A stretch of DNA of 24,489 bases, from assembly GCA_024220525.1 (NCBI GenBank), contig JAMYWO010000132.1, forward strand, positions 90,617 through 115,105. Direction: 5' to 3'. The first letter of the stretch is position 1; each line of letters starts with the position of its first letter. The position numbers and the translations under genes are program-made. This document shows positions 18,863 through 24,489 of the stretch, piece after piece. The notes under the pieces were generated by a model, which was not told the DNA's origin, ran no database searches, and saw only the letters and a list, made by a program, of their open reading frames with translations. This stretch comes from Cochliopodium minus (lineage: Eukaryota > Discosea > Himatismenida > Cochliopodiidae).

Positions 18863-21816
18863 ATGAAAACCAAAAAAACATCTGAGACCGAAAAGACGAA
18901 GAAATCGATCTTTAGTTTTGGGAGGAAAAAGCAGAAGGATAATACAAATGTGGAAACAAAATATAATAATCCTTTATTGGGAGTAATAAACATATATAGC
19001 ATATAAAATAAATTTTTTTTTTCTCTCTTTTAAAATAGATAGACAAATATATATATACAAATAATTTAATTTAAACCTATAAGCTATCAATTTATATATT
19101 TCACCATCAATTTATAATAATTTATTCCCTCACATATCAAATTATTTTTAAGGATAAATAATTGTTTAAAGTGAAATAAAAAAATTATGAAAATATGATG
19201 CCATTCCAATAAGTTGAAAAGATTATCATATTCAAAAATTTAATCATCGTTCTCCATATATAAATTCTTAACAAAATTTTTATAAAGATCAATGGCAAAA
19301 CAAATTCAACGAGTGGTGGAAATAGAGAAAGATCACCACCAAAAAAATCATTATCAATGAAAGATCTAAAGAATGAGATAAATAAGGTGACATATGATAT
19401 AGAAAACAAAATCATATCGAAGACAGGAGTATTGCCAAAAAAAGAGGTAAAATCTCCACAGATGGGAATGCAGAAAGAAAATCTGGCAAAATCAGTTGAT
19501 AAATTATCAAAATTAGAGAAATTCGTGATGACATCCCGAATGAGGAGATCAAGCGTCACAAAAATGAAAACAAGCGCAATGGATATCCCCTCCTTCCAAA
19601 GACAGATCAGCGAAAGTCCATTGATGCTCAAGGGGATAAGCAGGGAGAAGGAGAAGTACGTGGCAATATCTCCGACACAATATAACATGTTGGGATTCAA
19701 CGAATTGACGTACGATGAAGAGTACGAAGATGAAGAATCGAAAGATGAACTTGCTTTCTCCAAGTTTGCACTTCCTTCTTTACAATCAAAGGTCTCTTTC
19801 GAAAGATTGAAGAGGATGGATCACGAGAGCGGAAATAGACCACCTTCCGCTAGAACGAGGAAGGCCAAGTCATTGCGCAACAGCTATGAGCTGGACTATG
19901 AGTTCACTTTTAAGATGAAGCCACTCAGAAATTCCAGCACTGATGTCTATTTCCCCCAGAGCGACCACAAGATGAGAAACATGCTCGTTTCCAACCTCAA
20001 CACCATTTTCACACAAAAAAAAGAAGGAAAAAAAAAGTCTGACAAAAGGGGAAGCACTGGTATTGGTAAACATCAAAATCATTCTAATTTTATAAACTTG
20101 TAACGTGGATTTATATTCACAAATTCTCATTTTTGTTATTTATGAATTAATTTTTAATTTTGTTTCTTTTTTTCAATGTTATTTTATCCCGATTCTATTT
20201 CAAATACTAATTTCCTTTTGTTAATAGAAAGAGAAAAGTCAAGTGAGTTGGACAGCATTTTCGAGCCTCGCAAAAAAGACAAAGAAAAAGAAAAAGACAA
20301 AGAAAGAGAAAGAGACAGAGAAAGAGACATGAACAATGTGCTTTTGCAAGAGAACAAAATCAAAAAATACAAGCTTCCAACAAGAACCATCCCCAAGCTC
20401 CAACAAGACGCGGCGGATCTTTCTAATCCGCATCAAAAAAGAGACAAGCTTGTCTATCTTACGACTGTCATCTTTGAGGAAGAGAATCAAGTCTTCCATT
20501 TCTCTAGGAACTTCAAGACGCTCGTTGCTCCTGACATAGAGAAGTTCTTCAATGTTAAGGGCAAGAAGGGTCGCTTCAAAGTGCCCAAGAAACTCGAAAA
20601 GGACATGCCTAACTTGTCCGAGAACAAGCTCGAGATTACTCGTAGAATTAAATCCATCATATCACGTATAGAGGAGGTAATTTTTATTTTTTATTCATTT
20701 TTTTTTCAATTTATTATTTTTGTTCTTCATTATTCTTAATTTCATTTTTTTATTTTATTAAAATTTTTTTGTTTATTTGTTTTTTTATTTTATTTATTAT
20801 TTATTTTAAGAGTTGTATTTTATTTTTATTTACTATATTTCTTTTGTTGTTTAGTTTTTTCATTTTGTTATTTGATTTGTTTTTTATTTTCATTTTATCA
20901 TTTTTAATATATTTTAACAGATTCTCGTGGACGAAAACTTGTTTTTCTGCTACGAAATAGGAATTCTTCTCCAAAACAATCAGTCGGACGCATTGGAGGG
21001 ATACACAAAATCGCTTGTAAATATATATTGTCAATTTTCTCGTAAAAATGATCAAAGTCTTCACTCTCTCCTTGCCAACTCTGTCTCGTTTGAAATAAAC
21101 AAAGCATGTAATACTCTTTTTTTTTTCCTTTTTTTTTTTCCTTTTTTTTTTTCCCTTTTTTATTTTAAATTATATTTTTCATTTTTATTTTTTATTTTTA
21201 ACTTTTTCATTCAATTTTTATATTTAATTTTTTTTATTAAGTTTAATCTTCCTGATTTAAGAATAATTTTTAAAACAGTTTTTCTTTATGTTTAAAAAAT
21301 TTTTCAAAAATAAAATATTTAAGAAAAATAAAAAATTCAATAAATCAAAAACAATTTAAAAAATAAAAACAAATAATAACTTGTATTATTCAAAAATTAT
21401 TTTTTTTTTAAAATTTTTTTTTGATCAGTCGGAAAAGAATCAGCAGTGTCAACACTTTTCAGAGACCAGAGTTTTTGTACATTATTGTTTTCTCACTACT
21501 CCTTCAGCTGCTCAAAAAAATACATCTCCGAAACGATCAGGCCCACCATCACCAAGATCTTCTCTCTCAAGAAGCCTTTGGAGGTGGACCCCAACAAAGT
21601 TTCCATCGAGAATCAGATTGAATATTCCTTTCAGCAGCTTTCTTCTCTCGTCTCCTCTTTTTTGGAACATTTGTTCAAGACCATTTATTTGTTCCCTGTG
21701 TAATAATAATTTTTTGATTTTTTTTTTTTAGATAATTGTAAGAACATTGATGATTCTTCTGTTGTATATTTGAAAGATCTCTTGTCCATTGAGGATTTGG
21801 GACTCNATGATGAAAG
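18863..21816 (+). CDS. Ras GTPase-activating protein, N-terminal half (3' broken or incomplete)
   Basis: Exons 18863-18982, 19288-20065, 20228-20676, 20921-21107 and 21429-21699 join in phase. The first 340 residues or so are basic and Ser-rich (KSIFSFGRKKQKD; SPPKKSLSMK) with an acidic patch (YDEEYEDEESKDE) and a charged Lys/Glu/Arg/Asp run at 20266-20330. A conserved-looking region follows (RDKLVYLTTVIFEEENQVF; LAPDIEKFF-like). Exon 21429-21699 is the RasGAP front half: GKESAVSTLFRDQS, with the arginine-finger region LFRD, then ETIRPTITKIF, PLEVDPNKV and FLEHLFKTIYLFPV. The FLR..PA half is absent downstream. A further open block at 21732-21816 (NIDDSSVVYLKDLL...SIEDLGL) contains an N at 21806 and does not join in frame through the strong sites. 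The gene is truncated, chimeric or affected by assembly. Confidence 0.75.
21115..21160 (+). repeat. Polypyrimidine tract in a RasGAP intron
   Basis: Runs of T separated by CC/CCC within intron 21108-21428. Low complexity; no coding meaning. Confidence 0.7.
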
Positions 21817-23390
21817 GTAATTAAAACAAATAAAACTTCACATGAATATTTAAAATATGATGGGAATGATAGTCAAAAAAAAAATTTTATATAAGAATTT
21901 AGTTAATAAAAAACTCAAATATTTCTCCAATATAAAAATTTCCTTACCAAAATGCATTTGGTAAGGGTTTGTAAAAAAATAGATCATTCAAAACTAAAAA
22001 TTAAAAGTTTAAAAATTAATTCAATTATTGTAAAAAAAAATAAATATTTTTTTTTGAAAAGAGCACAAACAAAACCTCCAACGTAAATTACTGTAAATAC
22101 TTTGCAAAAAATTTTCGAGAAGTGTTTTTTATGAAATAATTTATTTTTTGTTTTAATTTCGATGAAATTTATCATTATGTTTCAAAATTAAAATTTGATG
22201 TTTGAACCATTTAATATGGATAGATTTTTAAATCTCTTGAAACAAGATACTATATTATTGATTTTTAGATGTAAATTAACATTTATTCTTTGTATTTGTT
22301 GTTTAATATTGATCCTCTCATCCATTTAATGAAATATTAAAAGGTTTATGCCTATTATATCTCTTTCAATTCATAATTTTTCTTTTAGAAAACGAAAATT
22401 GTTATATATTCTTTTGGAAAATGATCTGTATCCGCTATAAATGAAAGAAATGATTTTAAAAATTCAATTTATTTTGATAGATAAATAAAGTAGGTTTATA
22501 ATTTGGGTAAAAAAGTATTATACAGTTTAATATAAACATCTTACGTTTTGTAAATAGAATAGTGGAGGTTATATTTTTAATATTTATCATTATGGTGAAT
22601 AGAGATTCAATCTCTTTTACATATTTTATCACCATCAGAGGATACTATGACATCACATAATCCAAATCAAAAAGATATTATATCTTCTCCATACCCCTAT
22701 TCCTTCATCCTATAACTTATAATCCATCTTTTGAGCCATTTTTGTTTATATACTTTGGATTGACAGATTCCTCTTTTGATTCTTGCTTGATGCAAAAGTT
22801 TATGTTTCATTTTTCATTTTTTCATTTTTTTAAATCTGTGATATGAATATTTGTGGAAGATACAAATCTAGCAACCAACATCTTGACATGTGGGAAAAAA
22901 AAAGATGATGGAGTGGAACATGGATTTTATGATTCCAACCACATAAAGTTTTAAATTGGAAATGCTTTAATTATTCCCATTTTTCGTCAATCATTTTAAC
23001 TTATGAAAATTTGTCAAGTAAAATGATCGATAAAGACAATGATAAACAAATTTTAATAATATTTTTTTGATCTCAAAGATGAATAATAAAGTCCCTTTTA
23101 TTCCGATAAAAAAATTGGCGAAGATACAAAAAGTATGTAATTAACCTGTTTTAATGATATAAAAAATTTGATAATAATATTTTCCATTTTATAAAACGAT
23201 GTTGAATTTATTAATATGAAATAAATTGAGGAATTATCTTTCTTTTTATCAAGATCATCTTTTCAAACTTTCCTTCCGATACATTGATCAAATCATGGAG
23301 AATTAGACAAGTCCATGCATTCAAGAAAAAAGGGAATTTAAAGAAAGATAAAAGAAAGATTTAATTAAATTTTTTTAAAAGAGAAAACAA
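21817..23390. other. 1.6-kb gene-free A/T-rich region
   Basis: No open frame here has the composition of the real exons in this window. Short hydrophobic frames on the minus strand near 21984-22175 are composition artefacts. The only structure seen is a hairpin at 21942-21966. The equivalent position in copy A of the duplicated landscape holds the RasGAP 3' half and a small gene, which I do not find here. Confidence 0.5.
21942..21966. repeat. Perfect 10-bp inverted repeat (hairpin)
   Basis: Arms CCTTACCAAA and TTTGGTAAGG are separated by five bases (ATGCA). It lies about 125 nt past the last RasGAP-like block. It could form a stem-loop in RNA; function unknown. Confidence 0.5.
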
Positions 23391-23394
23391 GATT

Positions 23395-24340
23395 TTTTTT
23401 TTGTTTTTAAAAAGAAGATTTTTCCATAAGTTTTCTTTCCAATTCTTCATTTTCTTCTTGTATTCTTCTTCTTTTTCTTTCATTTGTTGTTTGAATTGTT
23501 TTTCTTTTTCAATTAATTCTTGATTTTTTTGTTGAATTGTCTTGTTCTTTCAAAAGAAGTTCTTGTTTATAATCCTGTTCTTTCAAAAGAAGTTTGTTCT
23601 CTTTCAATAGAAGTTGATTGTCTTTTTGTTGAATTGTATTGTTCTTTCAAAAGAAGTTCTTGTTTATAATCTTTGTCCTTCAAGAGAATTTGATTTTTTT
23701 TTTGTTGAATGATTTGAATCAATTCATTTTTGTTTTTACTTTCAAATTCATCATTTTCAAAAACATTATTTTCTTTTTCTTCTATTTTTTTAATTTGAAT
23801 AAAAGAATTTAAATCTTTTTGAATGTAGTTGTTTTTTAAAAGAGGAAAGTCATTGTATTTTGATTTTATGATTTGAATACAATCATGAACTCCAATTCTT
23901 TCTTCAATTTTTTTCTTTTTCATTCTTTGAATCATTTCAACAATTTCATTGGATAAATTTAATTTTCCAAAGTTTTGTTCAACACTTTTCAAAACAATGT
24001 CAAATGTTATTCCCAATGAATAAACATCACTCAAAAACATTCCAAAGTTGTGTTTTGTTCAGGAGGACTGAAATCAGGAGTGTTTGTTTCAACTTTTTCA
24101 AATCCGTTTTCACCAATAAAATGAGAATTCTAACTAAAACAATATTTAATTTTATTTTATATTTTCGAAATAGATATTTCCTGGTTGTATGTCTCTGTGA
24201 ATAATTTTGTTTGATGTTAAAGAGAAAATTGTTGAAACAAAAAAAATCATCATTCCACAAAAATGTTTTTCATTTTCAAATTTATTTTGAGAAATTAGTA
24301 TCTGGAGAAAAATCCATGGATACATATTTTTTTGGCGCAT
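23395..24340 (-). pseudogene. Protein-kinase-like copy B, decayed, with coiled-coil tail
   Basis: On the minus strand: NKFENEKHFCG, KIIHRDIQPGNIYFENIK (catalytic loop, Lys replaced by Gln), then a short A/T tract. The DFG segment present in copy A is gone: after TTTTAG the sequence jumps to the SHF equivalent at about 24125-24135, about a dozen bases shorter. DFSPPEQN follows, then a 1-nt deletion before FLSDVYSLGITF. From 24040 down to 23567 a 157-residue frame is open, covering the kinase C-lobe (DVYSLGITFDIVL, MKKKKIEERIGV) and a Glu/Lys/Gln coiled coil. Further frame-shifted coil (EENEELERKLMEKSSF) ends near 23410. Loss of DFG and the frameshift make this a pseudogene. It is closely similar to 2034-2743. 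Confidence 0.7.
23525..23671 (-). repeat. Direct repeat in the tail of kinase copy B
   Basis: A block of about 50 nt (starting TTTTTGTTGAATTGT on the + strand and ending TTGTTTATAATC) occurs at about 23525-23574 and again about 98 nt later at 23623-23671. Copy A has only one such unit, so unit gain or loss explains part of the length difference between the copies. Confidence 0.6.
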
Positions 24341-24489
24341 ATTTTTTTATTGGGTTTTTGGCGCATATTTTATAATATTAATCTTTATTCGTTATTTTTG
24401 AAATCAAATTATAAAAAAAAAATTGATAGAAAGATAACTGTAGAAAATAATAATTGAAAAGAAAGATTATAAAAAGATGAGTTATTCAT

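Noticed and set aside
19185-19763. 192-residue Ser/Phe/Ile-rich minus-strand frame
   Set aside because: Antisense of RasGAP exon 19288-20065; the plus-strand reading has normal composition and chains in phase on both sides.
20184-20499. Ser/Leu- and Phe-rich minus-strand frames opposite the charged Lys/Glu/Arg run
   Set aside because: Shadow of the RasGAP exon on the plus strand, which is in phase with its neighbours.
21984-22175. 63-residue minus-strand frame
   Set aside because: Phe/Lys/Ile composition matching random A/T-rich DNA, no homologous motif, no splice support.

Overview
The window is nuclear DNA from an AT-rich unicellular eukaryote. Nearly every gene is cut by short introns of about 47-385 nt with GTAAA/GTAAT-type donors and poly-T/AG acceptors. 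The introns and spacers are almost pure A/T, while the exons are visibly richer in G/C. TAA, TAG and TGA all end genes, so the code looks standard. The gene mix (RasGAP, RCC1 repeats, ankyrin, kelch, a PAS protein, PTC7-type phosphatase, NDK) is what one expects of a signalling-rich free-living amoeba or amoeboflagellate. An Anaeramoeba-like metamonad or a heterolobosean would fit, but the sequence alone does not settle it. I see no tRNA, rRNA, CRISPR array or intact transposon.

Layout: (1) 1-1170, + strand, the 3' half of a RasGAP gene; 1351-1837, - strand, a small unknown gene with a frameshift; 2034-2743, - strand, a decayed protein-kinase-like copy. (2) 2788-4484, - strand, two tandem paralogous secreted or surface proteins with a cupredoxin-like domain. 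(3) 4844-7570, + strand, a nine-exon RCC1-repeat protein, convergent with 7664-9498, - strand, an ankyrin-repeat protein. (4) 9636-10232, + strand, nucleoside diphosphate kinase, convergent with 10337-11335, - strand, a PTC7-like phosphatase. (5) 11626-12677, + strand, a zinc-ribbon/coiled-coil/PAS protein. (6) about 12.93-15.69 kb, - strand, a kelch-repeat protein with at least 12 exons and an uncertain 3' end. (7) 16004-18356, - strand, a PIG3-like quinone oxidoreductase with an N-terminal Cys/His module. (8) 18863-about 21.8 kb, + strand, the 5' half of a RasGAP gene. (9) about 21.8-23.4 kb, no recognisable gene; 23.4-24.3 kb, - strand, a second kinase-like pseudogene copy.

The genes do not form an obvious pathway. 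They are independently transcribed, alternating in divergent pairs (4484/4844, 9498/9636, 11335/11626, 18356/18863) and convergent pairs (7570/7664, 10232/10337). The most notable points are the complementary RasGAP halves at the two ends of the window, each followed by a kinase-like copy at a similar offset of about 21.4-21.6 kb and each associated with a single N; a C-terminal module shared by the neighbouring RCC1 and ankyrin proteins; the Cys/His-module fusion to quinone oxidoreductase; and the zinc-ribbon/PAS architecture. I do not see a clear multi-gene novel system. The exon models were built by eye from frame and splice-site logic; those of NDK, PTC7, the oxidoreductase, ankyrin, RCC1 and the cupredoxins close perfectly in phase.
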